The notes: generated from the sequence alone by a model not told the origin. DNA of 6,586 bases from Prolixibacteraceae bacterium UBA6162 (GCA_002428215.1 DIUI01000078.1:1-6586), one strand, 5' to 3'. Shown: positions 1-6,281, counted from the first letter of the stretch. Program-made: numbers and translations.

Positions 1-1757
1 ATTTTCTCGTAATTCTCTTTGGTGTTTAGTCCGGTAACAAAACCCTCATATGGATTTTTATCCATCACCCCCGCTTCAACGGCGGCGTTAATCTCCTTCA
101 TTAGCTCTTCGGTCGAACCTATACACTTCTCTTCGGTGCCATCTTCGGAGCGCCAAACGGGCAGTGGAGTCCCCCAAAATCTCGACCGACTCAGGTTCCA
201 GTCGACCAGATTCTCGAGCCAGTTACCAAAACGGCCGGTTCCGGTTGATTTGGGTTTCCAGTTGATGGTATTGTTAAGTTCGATCATTTTATCCTTTACT
301 GCGGTGGTTTTGATAAACCAGGCGTCGAGTGGATAGTATAGCACTGGCTTGTCGGTCCTCCAGCAGTGTGGATAGCTGTGCTGATATTTCTCGACCTTAA
401 AAACTTTGTTCTCTTGCTTAAGCATGATAGCAAGCAAAACATCGGTGGTAGTATCTGAGGCCGACAGCGTTTCGTCGTATTCGTTTTTTACGTATTTACC
501 TTCAAAGTCGCGGTATTTTTCCTTTCGCACATAGCGATCTGCAAATTGGCGATCCATTTGATCGATAGGGTAAAAGCGGCCCCTTTTATCGACCAATGGT
601 TGAGTTTTTCCATCGAGATCAATAATGGTTAATGGAGCTATGCCATTCTGGCGTCCTACCCGGTCGTCGTCGGCTCCAAATGTAGGTGCTATATGAACGA
701 TACCAGTTCCATCGGCAGTAGTAACAAAATCACCGGTAATTACCCTGAATGCATCACCCATTGGTTCAATCCATTCAATTAGCTGCTCATAGCGCAAGCC
801 TGCCAGTTCTCTACCTGAGTATGTGCCGGTTATTCTCCATGGTATTTTTTTATCTCCAGGCTGATAGCTATCCATTTCCAGTTCGCCAGCGGAAGCGTCG
901 AAATGGGCAGAAAGCAGCTCTTTTGCCAAAATAAGCGATACCGCATCTCCGGAGTATGGATTAAAAGTGCGGACCTTAACGTAAGTTATTTCAGGCCCAA
1001 CACAGAGCGCAGTGTTCGAAGGCAGTGTCCATGGCGTGGTGGTCCATGCCAAAATATAGAGCATTGCATCGTCGGGTCCATATATATTCTCAGAAGCGCC
1101 TTCTCGAACGACCCGGAATTGTGCCACAGCCGAAGTGTCTTTAACGTCGCGGTAACACCCTGGCTGATTGAGTTCGTGCGAACTCAGACCGGTGCCAGCC
1201 GCCGGTGAGTAGGGTTGAATGGTATAACCCTTGTAGAGATATCCTTTTTCGTATATTTTCTTTAAAAGCCACCAGAGCGTTTCAATGTATCGGCTGTCGT
1301 AGGTGATGTAGGGATCGTCCATGTTGACCCAGTAACCCATCAAACGGGTAAGTTCTTCCCACTCACGGGTATATTTCATTACCTCTACACGACAAGCCTG
1401 ATTGTATTCTTCGACCGAAATTTTGGTGCCAATATCCTCTTTCTTAATGTTGAGTGTTTTCTCAACCCCAAGTTCTATAGGCAATCCGTGGGTGTCCCAT
1501 CCAGCCTTACGGTAAACTCTGAATCCCTTCATGGTTTTGTACCGACAAAAAATATCCTTGATGGCCCTTGACATAACATGATGAATGCCGGGCATCCCGT
1601 TGGCTGAGGGGGGGCCTTCATAAAACACAAAGGTGTCGTGGCCTTCGCGGGTATAAATACTTTTATGGAAAGTGTCGTCTGCTTCCCACTTTTGTCTGAT
1701 TTCCTTATTGACCAGAGATAGATCTAACTGCTTGTATTCCTTAAATTTACCTGACAT
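1..1757 (-). CDS. ileS: Isoleucyl-tRNA synthetase, type 2 (N-terminal half, cut by window edge)
   Basis: Cytoplasmic class I synthetase that charges tRNA-Ile with isoleucine using ATP and edits valine. 585 codons are visible; the KMSKS loop and anticodon-binding part lie beyond the left edge. The start ATG at 1757 opens MSGKFKEYKQL. In order: ATP-site signature GPPSANGMPGIHH (residues 48-60), GWDTHGLPIE (86-95), the CP1 editing-domain threonine motif TTTPWTLP (239-246), GTGIVHIAP..GADDD (351-365, with the acidic editing residues), PHCWRTDKP (463-471) and WNLSRSRFWGTPLPVW (520-535). These identify IleRS rather than ValRS or LeuRS. The segment KDIFCRYKTMKGFRVYRKAGWD resembles eukaryotic/type 2 IleRS more than the E. 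coli type. The usual HxGH signature reads GIHH here (see findings). No frameshift is seen. It probably has its own promoter, separate from the secreted-protein gene upstream. Confidence 0.97.
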   Translation of the reverse strand, partial: MSGKFKEYKQLDLSLVNKEIRQKWEADDTFHKSIYTREGHDTFVFYEGPPSANGMPGIHHVMSRAIKDIFCRYKTMKGFRVYRKAGWDTHGLPIELGVEKTLNIKKEDIGTKISVEEYNQACRVEVMKYTREWEELTRLMGYWVNMDDPYITYDSRYIETLWWLLKKIYEKGYLYKGYTIQPYSPAAGTGLSSHELNQPGCYRDVKDTSAVAQFRVVREGASENIYGPDDAMLYILAWTTTPWTLPSNTALCVGPEITYVKVRTFNPYSGDAVSLILAKELLSAHFDASAGELEMDSYQPGDKKIPWRITGTYSGRELAGLRYEQLIEWIEPMGDAFRVITGDFVTTADGTGIVHIAPTFGADDDRVGRQNGIAPLTIIDLDGKTQPLVDKRGRFYPIDQMDRQFADRYVRKEKYRDFEGKYVKNEYDETLSASDTTTDVLLAIMLKQENKVFKVEKYQHSYPHCWRTDKPVLYYPLDAWFIKTTAVKDKMIELNNTINWKPKSTGTGRFGNWLENLVDWNLSRSRFWGTPLPVWRSEDGTEEKCIGSTEELMKEINAAVEAGVMDKNPYEGFVTGLNTKENYEK

Positions 1758-1795
1758 ATTGTGCAATGGTTTTCACCCCTTGTGTAAAAAATGCA

Positions 1796-1803
1796 CAAAT
1801 ATA
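1796..1803 (-). promoter_or_regulatory. Candidate ileS promoter, Bacteroidota -7 box
   Basis: Read on the minus strand this is TATATTTG, an exact match to the Bacteroidota -7 consensus TAnnTTTG, 38 bases upstream of the ileS ATG. A T-run about 22 bases further upstream could serve as a weak -33 element. The predicted leader is only about 30-35 nt, too short for a T-box. The arm of a 7-bp inverted repeat (1792-1798 with 1759-1765) overlaps the box. The match is seen; its use as a promoter is inferred. Confidence 0.5.
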
Positions 1804-1825
1804 GGAATTTAAAGCTTTCAGGGAG

Positions 1826-1851
1826 AAAAAGTTAGCTCCAATCTTGGGGCT
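1826..1851 (-). terminator. Candidate intrinsic terminator of the 183-residue secreted-protein gene
   Basis: On the minus strand AGCCCCAA (1851-1844) can pair with TTGGAGCT (1841-1834), giving a stem with one C/A mismatch and a loop of about 4 nt. It is followed after three bases by TTTTT (1830-1826). It starts 13 bases past the stop codon of the upstream gene and before the ileS promoter candidate, which is where a terminator would be expected. The stem is short and imperfect, so efficiency is uncertain. Confidence 0.45.
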
Positions 1852-1864
1852 TCATCCCGCGGTA

Positions 1865-2416
1865 CTACCATTCGGCCGGAATACCACTGAACATCGCTTC
1901 GAGGTTTTGGTCGAGTATAGAGAGGGCGCGCATTGCACGTTTCTTTTTGGAAAAACCTATCGAGAGATTCTTCGAAACCATGTCTTCGAGTTTTAAATGC
2001 TGGTTTCCTCCCCTCTTGGCAATGTTGGAGAACCAGATGTCGGTAACCCGAACGCGGTAATTTCCATTGTTTTTGACCACTTCGAAATTGGCGTTGATGG
2101 GATACCTGAGGTAAGTCGGGATTTTCCAGTTTCTGAATCCCGCTGTTGTCCAGTCGAGCTGATAGCGTATCATTACTCCGTTCATACCCGCTTCGTCGAT
2201 GGTTTTTACCTGCATCCCGCTCGATGGGTCGTTGAGCGATTTTAGGTGACGCTCCAGATTGGTCATCGACAGGTTGTGTCGGTAAAGTTTTTCGAAATGG
2301 ACTTTTCGGTTCTGGAATACAAAGTTGCCCGCTCTAAGGTCCGACTGCCTGTAGCGCTGCCCGTAAACAGGCGCAATTAAAAGCATTGCCAGCAAAAGGA
2401 TAATGGTACGTTTCAT
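1865..2416 (-). CDS. Secreted protein of unknown function (183 aa)
   Basis: I do not recognise this family with confidence. The start at 2416 gives a classical signal peptide: MKR, then a hydrophobic run TIILLLAMLLIAPV, with a likely signal peptidase I cut at VYG|QRY (residue 19/20). The mature part of about 164 residues has no cysteine, no lipobox and no further membrane segment, so it is probably a soluble periplasmic or surface protein. It begins with basic and aromatic-rich sequence (QRYRQSDLRAGNFVFQNRKVHFEKLY). The middle (about residues 75-128) alternates like beta strands (GVMIRYQLDW, NANFEVVKN, NYRVRVTDIWFSN), loosely reminiscent of DUF4468-type secreted domains; this is only a resemblance. 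The C-terminus is helical and lysine-rich (KKKRAMRALSILDQNLEAMF). It lies upstream of ileS on the same strand with a terminator-like hairpin between, and diverges from the envelope operon. Confidence 0.85.
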   Translation of the reverse strand: MKRTIILLLAMLLIAPVYGQRYRQSDLRAGNFVFQNRKVHFEKLYRHNLSMTNLERHLKSLNDPSSGMQVKTIDEAGMNGVMIRYQLDWTTAGFRNWKIPTYLRYPINANFEVVKNNGNYRVRVTDIWFSNIAKRGGNQHLKLEDMVSKNLSIGFSKKKRAMRALSILDQNLEAMFSGIPAEW

Positions 2417-2634
2417 AACGGTTCATGTTGGTAAGAGGTTTTCTGAACAATTGATTTGTTTCGAATAAAACAGCATCGAAGTTCTATCTTCCAATTTACG
2501 GAGATTTGTTTGCACATCCAACTGGCAAGCTTAAGGGTGCATTCAATTCTGTTTCCGTCGCTCTGGTTTAATCGGTTGATATAGATTTATTTAAATCGAT
2601 TGACATGCAGTGTTCTATGTCTAATCTGGTTGTA
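2417..2634. other. AT-rich left part of the divergent intergenic region, no gene seen
   Basis: Nothing recognisable is encoded here. It should hold the promoter of the leftward secreted-protein gene, but no exact TAnnTTTG box is found on the minus strand in it. It contains a small inverted repeat GATTTA-TT-TAAATC at 2584-2597. A related string TTTATTTAAAATC recurs near 2708-2719, on the other side of the large palindrome. Confidence 0.4.
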
Positions 2635-2678
2635 TCAAATCGTAAATATTTTTGGTGTCCAAAATATTTACGATTTGA
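2635..2678. repeat. Perfect 18-bp inverted repeat (palindrome) in the divergent intergenic region
   Basis: The left arm TCAAATCGTAAATATTTT (2635-2652) is the exact reverse complement of the right arm at 2661-2678. The 8-nt centre TGGTGTCC allows two more G-C pairs if one T bulges. Neither strand has a U-run after the stem, so it does not look like a standard intrinsic terminator, and it sits between divergent starts where a terminator is not expected. It overlaps a promoter-like box at 2647-2654. An operator for a dimeric regulator or an RNA hairpin are the main alternatives. Confidence 0.9.
2647..2654 (+). promoter_or_regulatory. Candidate promoter (-7 box) of the rightward envelope operon
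   Basis: TATTTTTG matches TAnnTTTG exactly and is the only exact match on the plus strand between 2417 and 2880. TCTG at 2625-2628 lies 18 bases upstream and is a 3-of-4 match to the -33 TTTG. Transcription would start near 2660, giving a leader of about 220 nt before the 2880 start that contains the structured block. The box lies inside the large palindrome, so a protein bound there would block it. The match is seen; promoter use is inferred. Confidence 0.4.
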
Positions 2679-2732
2679 ACATAAGCACATAAGCATTATT
2701 CATAAATTTATTTAAAATCTAAAACCGATGCC

Positions 2733-2861
2733 ATGAAATCGAGTCCATCCCGGTTGTTTCCGATGGATTCCGTTGTAGTCCGAACTACTTCCGGAGGAGG
2801 CGATTTCTGCAAAAAAGAAGCTTTAACCATTGGATTTCCCCTTTCCATGTATGCTCTCTAA
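2733..2861 (+). CDS. Possible 42-codon leader ORF, unknown
   Basis: ATG at 2733 opens a reading frame to TAA at 2859-2861: it starts MKSSPSRLFPMDSVVVRTTS, then GGGDFCKKEALTIGFPL, and ends SMYAL. There is no signal peptide and no recognised domain. It is in the same frame as the 569-residue gene, ending 18 bases before that ATG. Its start context TGCC-ATG-AAAT is identical to that of the main gene. It overlaps a block that can fold strongly, so the open frame could be incidental to an RNA or repeat element. No Shine-Dalgarno site is visible, which is common in Bacteroidota. Coding status is unproven. Confidence 0.25.
   Translation: MKSSPSRLFPMDSVVVRTTSGGGDFCKKEALTIGFPLSMYAL
2735..2807 (+). 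ncRNA. Candidate structured RNA element (three-way junction) in the operon leader
   Basis: The outer stem GAAATCG (2735-2741) pairs perfectly with CGATTTC (2801-2807). Inside, hairpin 1 pairs GAGTCCATC (2741-2749) with GATGGATTC (2762-2770), nine pairs including one G-U. Hairpin 2 pairs GTAGT (2775-2779) with ACTAC (2784-2788) around a CCGA loop, extendable by TCCG/CGGA (2769-2772/2792-2795) across an internal loop. One or two bases at the joints compete. The G-U pair is stable only in plus-strand RNA. It may be a cis-regulatory leader of the 2880 gene, a small RNA, or a folded repeat; no known riboswitch class is recognised. Confidence 0.4.
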
Positions 2862-2879
2862 AACCAAATACTTATTGCC

Positions 2880-4589
2880 ATGAAATTGTTTTCTCCAACC
2901 CTTTTATTTTTGATGTTTTTCTCTATTCTAACGCATTCAACAGCACAGGTCCGGCAAGAGGTTAGTACCGATTACAACCGAAATGCCCTTACTGTTTTGT
3001 TGATGCATTCGAACGACCGCTATACACCAACGCTTATAAAGTTGATGGATTCGGTTAAGGTTCAGCCAAAGTATTTCGACAACTCGCTCTCCTTCTCGAA
3101 CATACATGTTCAGGTAGACCGGGCCCGAATCGCCAAAGATGATGCCGATAAGCAGTTGGTTCCTGCTCCATTGGTCGAGATGTCCCTGCATTCTTCCAGA
3201 GTTCCACACCACGTTATGGAGAAATGGTTCGATCGTTCGGCTGACGGAACATTCGGGGTTTCCACACTGGCCAGCCGGGGGGTTTATAATGCCACCGACA
3301 ATGATCTGCTGGTAGCATCGGCCTCTAAACGAGGTACTGCAGGATTGCAGGATATGGGTATGGGACTGGTAGATAACTCCTATATTCTGGTTATAGATTT
3401 CCCCGAAATTCTAACCATGAATGAAGTGTATGCCCGCGATAGTGTCCCGGCCGATGCACGTAAGATGAATGGATTTATGGCGAAGATGAATAGCTACGTA
3501 TATAAACTCGATTTTTCTGAGGCCGTGGCTGCCAACTTTTTCGAAAATTTATGGGTTTCTGAGGGTACCCCAGATAAGGAACAACGCAGGGTGAAGTTTG
3601 ATCAGACCCAGTTTCCGGTGGTGCTTGTCAATAGTTTCTCGCAGGCCCTGACAGCCCTACAGTTCAACCCGGGTGAAACGCTGGCTCCCAGGGTTCAAAA
3701 AACTCCGGAGCAGCAGTTGGCAACGCTGCTGGAAAGCGCCCACAACTATGCCATGCTGCAACTGGAGCGCACCAGCGAAGCTTTTCGGGTTCGTGCAATG
3801 ATATTTGATGTTAACCCAATTGCGATTAAAATTGGCCGAAAGGAGGGCTTGAAATTCGATCAGCGCTATTTTGTTTACGAAAACCGTGAAGACCGTAAGG
3901 GGAATGTTTACAGCAAGCAGAAGGGGGTTATACGGTCTATGAGCGTGGTCAACAACCTTGGACTGGCCGATGGAGCCAGCGATCCTTCCCTGTTTTACCA
4001 GATAGCCGGCGGTAAAATCGACAATCTGGGGATGTTCGCCGAGCAACGCAATGCCACCGGGGCGAATCTTTATGCTGGATATACTGCGGGAGGTCTCGAC
4101 GGTGTTACACTTAGGCTTGAAATGCTGATATCGCCTTTCCTCTATGAAATTTTCGGGAAAAACAGCGTTGCCAAAGGCATGACAGGGGTAAAACTCTACC
4201 TCGAAGGCGGAGCCACCGTGGGAGAGTACACCTATTTGAATGAATTTACAAACTTTATGCAATTCAGGGCAAGTGTTGGGGGCAGTAAGGAGTTTTATTT
4301 CATTCCCAATATTTATGTCGATCCTTTTGTGGGTTTTGGTTATGAGATGTCCACCCCGTCGAACGACAGTAACGCCCGGTTTGAGAGCTATTTTGCTGAA
4401 GTGGGTGCACGCCTAGGACTCCATGTTACCCACAACATACAACTGGTTCCGGCTGTTAGCATGGCAGCCATTATTGCAGGCACTTTCAGAGAGTCCGACA
4501 CGATTGATCCGGTGCCATTTACCTATTCCGACCAGTTTGATGGCAGGGGAGGCGCCGGAGTTAGCCTGGGCGTAAGGGTAATGTTTTAA
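2880..4589 (+). CDS. Outer-membrane beta-barrel protein with FlgT-C-like module (569 aa)
   Basis: First gene of the rightward operon. The start at 2880 gives signal peptide MKLFSPTLLFLMFFSILTHSTA|Q (cut near residue 22). Residues 30-290 form a large, mostly unrecognised periplasmic domain (NALTVLLMHSNDRYTPTLIK; RGVYNATDNDLLVASASKRG; NSYILVIDFPEI). Residues about 303-385 (RVRAMIFDVNPIAIKIGRKEG..RYFVYE..KGVIRS..IDNLGMFAEQ) follow the small beta pattern of the FlgT C-terminal domain; this is a pattern resemblance only. Residues about 395-569 alternate hydrophobic and polar residues in roughly eight strands (VTLRLEMLISPF, GVKLYLEGGATVG, NIYVDPFVGFGYEM, YFAEVGARLGLHV). They end GVSLGVRVMF with a terminal Phe, the usual outer-membrane barrel signal. 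From memory it belongs to a conserved, unnamed Bacteroidota family. It probably anchors the operon's products at the outer membrane. Confidence 0.9.
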   Translation: MKLFSPTLLFLMFFSILTHSTAQVRQEVSTDYNRNALTVLLMHSNDRYTPTLIKLMDSVKVQPKYFDNSLSFSNIHVQVDRARIAKDDADKQLVPAPLVEMSLHSSRVPHHVMEKWFDRSADGTFGVSTLASRGVYNATDNDLLVASASKRGTAGLQDMGMGLVDNSYILVIDFPEILTMNEVYARDSVPADARKMNGFMAKMNSYVYKLDFSEAVAANFFENLWVSEGTPDKEQRRVKFDQTQFPVVLVNSFSQALTALQFNPGETLAPRVQKTPEQQLATLLESAHNYAMLQLERTSEAFRVRAMIFDVNPIAIKIGRKEGLKFDQRYFVYENREDRKGNVYSKQKGVIRSMSVVNNLGLADGASDPSLFYQIAGGKIDNLGMFAEQRNATGANLYAGYTAGGLDGVTLRLEMLISPFLYEIFGKNSVAKGMTGVKLYLEGGATVGEYTYLNEFTNFMQFRASVGGSKEFYFIPNIYVDPFVGFGYEMSTPSNDSNARFESYFAEVGARLGLHVTHNIQLVPAVSMAAIIAGTFRESDTIDPVPFTYSDQFDGRGGAGVSLGVRVMF

Positions 4590-4653
4590 TCGGCTTGAGA
4601 GAGTTATAGTACTGAAATACAATAAAATGAATAAAATCTTTAAAGAGTATATT

Positions 4654-5160
4654 ATGAAAAGATTAGTTGGAATTTTGATTTTGATGCTTTTGGTGGTTTC
4701 TATTGCCGATGCCCAAACACGCAGGGATCGCAGAGCGGCAGGATATGTTATGGGCAATTATGAGGTTGAATGCATGGGCACCGGAATGGATGGTACCCAG
4801 CTGGTTAAAGTTTGGGGATTTGGCAAAAAACCGCAGGATGCTGCTTATCAGGCAAGAAAAAATGCTGTACATGCTGTAATCTTTAAAGGAATTGCAGGTG
4901 GACGGCCGGGTTGTATGATGCGTCCACTGGTTAACAGACCCGGGGCTGAGGTGCAGCATGCCGATTTCTTTAATAACTTTTTCAGTGATGGTGGAAGTTA
5001 CTTGCGATTTGTTTCGCAGACTGGCGATGGATCGGTCGACCGCATAAAAGTGGATCGAAACACCTATAAAGTTGGCGTTGTGGTTTCGGTTATGCATGCT
5101 CAGCTGCGACGGGAACTCGAAGCAGCCGGGATTATCCCGCCACTGGGACAGGGCTTCTGA
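4654..5160 (+). CDS. Secreted LPP20-like conserved protein (168 aa)
   Basis: Second operon gene, 64 bases after the first. I choose the ATG at 4654 because it gives a clean signal peptide (MKRLVGILILMLLVVSIADA|Q). An in-frame ATG at 4627 would add nine polar residues in front of it. The mature part has strand YEVECMGTGMDGTQLVKVWG (36-55), then KKPQDAAYQARKNAVHAVIFKGIAGG (58-83), the regular-alanine helix followed by a glycine turn typical of LPP20/FlgP-like domains. Next come DFFNNFFSDGGSYLRFV (104-120) and a C-terminal strand plus helix YKVGVVVSVMHAQLRRELEAAGI (138-160). C40 and C87 could form a disulfide. There is no lipobox, so it is predicted soluble in the periplasm rather than a lipoprotein. 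The function is unknown; LPP20-like assignment is inference from pattern, and the family seems conserved next to DUF6175 genes in this phylum. Confidence 0.85.
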   Translation: MKRLVGILILMLLVVSIADAQTRRDRRAAGYVMGNYEVECMGTGMDGTQLVKVWGFGKKPQDAAYQARKNAVHAVIFKGIAGGRPGCMMRPLVNRPGAEVQHADFFNNFFSDGGSYLRFVSQTGDGSVDRIKVDRNTYKVGVVVSVMHAQLRRELEAAGIIPPLGQGF

Positions 5161-5306
5161 TTCATGATTGTCCCTTCGGGAATATATGTCATTAAGAAAA
5201 GATGTTTGCGGGTATAAACACCCTTTTGTAAAACAACAATCTGATCAAACATCCGAAAAACAGGAGTGACAACAGACAAACAAAATTTAACCTTAATAAT
5301 GCATCT
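5161..5306 (+). promoter_or_regulatory. 146-base intra-operon gap with several inverted repeats
   Basis: The gap is much longer than the others in this operon. It contains UCCC-UUC-GGGA (5171-5181), a weak hairpin GGGT/ACCC (5210-5213/5220-5223) followed by TTTT, and a perfect 8-bp inverted repeat GATGTTTG/CAAACATC (5201-5208/5246-5253) that encloses it. GATTGT (5166-5171) can also pair with ACAATC (5236-5241) in a crossing, pseudoknot-like way. It could be an attenuator or an RNA-processing site that sets the level of the downstream genes. No exact TAnnTTTG box is seen here. Confidence 0.3.
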
Positions 5307-6269
5307 ATGAAAAAACGAATATTGATCCTCACCCTTTGCCTGACCTTTTTTGCCCTGCTGGCTGCGGGTCAGGCTAAAAAGCCCACCATTATGGTGGTGC
5401 CTTCCGACAACTGGTGTATTCGCAATGGCTACACCATGACCTTTAATGAGATGGGTACTTTGAAGACGTTGCCCGATTATAAAATGGCCATCCAAATGGA
5501 GACCGACTTGCTTATGACCATTGGTAAAATCAATACCATGATGGCCGACAGGGGCTTTCCATTGGTGAATCTCGAAAGTGCCTTGCGCTCAATGGAACAG
5601 CAAAGTGCCGAACTGGCGATGTTGTCATCGGGTTCCGGAGCCAGTATCGCGGAGAGTCCAATCGACGTTTTGCAGCGTTCTGCCAACGCCGACATCATCA
5701 TTCAACTTACCTATGTGATAAATCAGAATGGTCCGCAGCGGTCAATCACTTTTATGTTACAAGGACTCGATGCATATACCAACAAACAGATTGCGGGAGC
5801 TCAGGGTACAGGCGCTCCCTCTTTCGCTACCGAGACTCCGGTGTTGCTCGAAGAGGCCGTTATCAGCTATATCGACGATTTCAATAGCCGACTGCAGGGG
5901 CATTTCGACGATCTCTTTGCAAATGGACGCGAGATTGCCTTGCAGGTAAGGGTATGGGATACCTCGGTAATCGACCTGGAACAAGAGTTTAACTACCGTA
6001 ATCAGCGGCTTGAACTGGGAGAGATCATTGAGGATTGGGTATCTGATAATACCATCAGAGGGCGTTTCAATACGGCCAACTATACCGAAAATGTGATTCG
6101 TATGGAACAGGTGAGAATTCCTCTGTACGATGAACGTGAACGGGCAATGGATACCCGCCGATGGGTGCGCGATTTGCGCAGTATGCTGGCTGGAAATCCA
6201 TTTAATCAGGATGTGAAAATTTATACACGGGGGCTCGGAGAGGTCTGGCTCATTTTAGGAGAAAAATAG
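5307..6269 (+). CDS. DUF6175-like secreted protein with CsgG/TolB-N-like features (320 aa)
   Basis: Third operon gene. The start at 5307 gives signal peptide MKKRILILTLCLTFFALLAAG|Q (cut near residue 21), with no lipobox cysteine. The mature start KKPTIMVVPSDNWC (24-37), with MADRGFPLVNLESALRSME (79-97) and SANADIIIQLTYVI (125-138), matches my memory of the Bacteroidota family DUF6175. The order strand / 'DRG..LVNLESAL' helix / 'ADIIIQLTY' strand parallels CsgG, FlgO and TolB-N domains, where the same positions read 'VxR..l..ll' and 'aDyli.G'. LQGLDAYTNKQIAGAQGTGAP (151-171) follows as in those folds. A second domain (about 205-320) has GREIALQVRVWD, the conserved DWVSDNTIRGRFNTANYTEN (243-262), then VRIPLYDERERAMDTRRW. 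I infer a periplasmic partner of the barrel protein. The family name is from recall, not a search; the biochemical role is unknown. Confidence 0.9.
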   Translation: MKKRILILTLCLTFFALLAAGQAKKPTIMVVPSDNWCIRNGYTMTFNEMGTLKTLPDYKMAIQMETDLLMTIGKINTMMADRGFPLVNLESALRSMEQQSAELAMLSSGSGASIAESPIDVLQRSANADIIIQLTYVINQNGPQRSITFMLQGLDAYTNKQIAGAQGTGAPSFATETPVLLEEAVISYIDDFNSRLQGHFDDLFANGREIALQVRVWDTSVIDLEQEFNYRNQRLELGEIIEDWVSDNTIRGRFNTANYTENVIRMEQVRIPLYDERERAMDTRRWVRDLRSMLAGNPFNQDVKIYTRGLGEVWLILGEK

Positions 6270-6281
6270 AAATCTGAGATT

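Larger units (their letters stand above)
2718..2865. repeat. 9-bp direct repeat TCTAAAACC bracketing a ~130-bp block
   Basis: TCTAAAACC occurs at 2718-2726 and again at 2857-2865. The 130 bases between (2727-2856) begin GATGCCATGAAA. Their reverse-complemented end begins GAGCATACATGGAAA, a loose terminal inverted similarity. This arrangement could be a small non-autonomous insertion with a 9-bp target duplication. A second repeat TGCCATGAAAT (2729-2739 and 2876-2886) joins the start contexts of the small ORF and the main gene. Chance or local duplication remain possible. Confidence 0.4.

Noticed and set aside
903..1208. Plus-strand open frames opposite ileS (also 19-336 and 749-934)
   Set aside because: The minus strand encodes continuous, motif-rich IleRS there; these are antisense shadows.
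1758..1864. T-box riboswitch in front of ileS
   Set aside because: The gap is only 107 bases, partly used by a terminator-like hairpin, and no T-box consensus or specifier stem is visible.
2635..2678. Palindrome as an ordinary intrinsic terminator
   Set aside because: No U-run follows on either strand, the stem is AT-rich, and it lies between divergent gene starts.
2605..2715. 36-codon ORF running through the large palindrome (starts MQCSMSNL)
   Set aside because: Its middle is simply the AT-rich inverted repeat; no coding signature and an implausible composition.
3657..4262. Long minus-strand open frame (201 codons) opposite the barrel gene
   Set aside because: It lies wholly inside the 569-residue gene, whose frame has a signal peptide, domain structure and barrel end; the antisense frame has no such features.
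4627..4653. Earlier in-frame start for the LPP20-like gene
   Set aside because: It would put MNKIFKEYI before an already complete signal peptide; 4654 gives the normal basic-then-hydrophobic start. Not excluded by sequence alone.
4663..5097. Minus-strand 144-codon frame opposite the LPP20-like gene
   Set aside because: No signal, domain or plausible start context; the plus frame is clearly coding.
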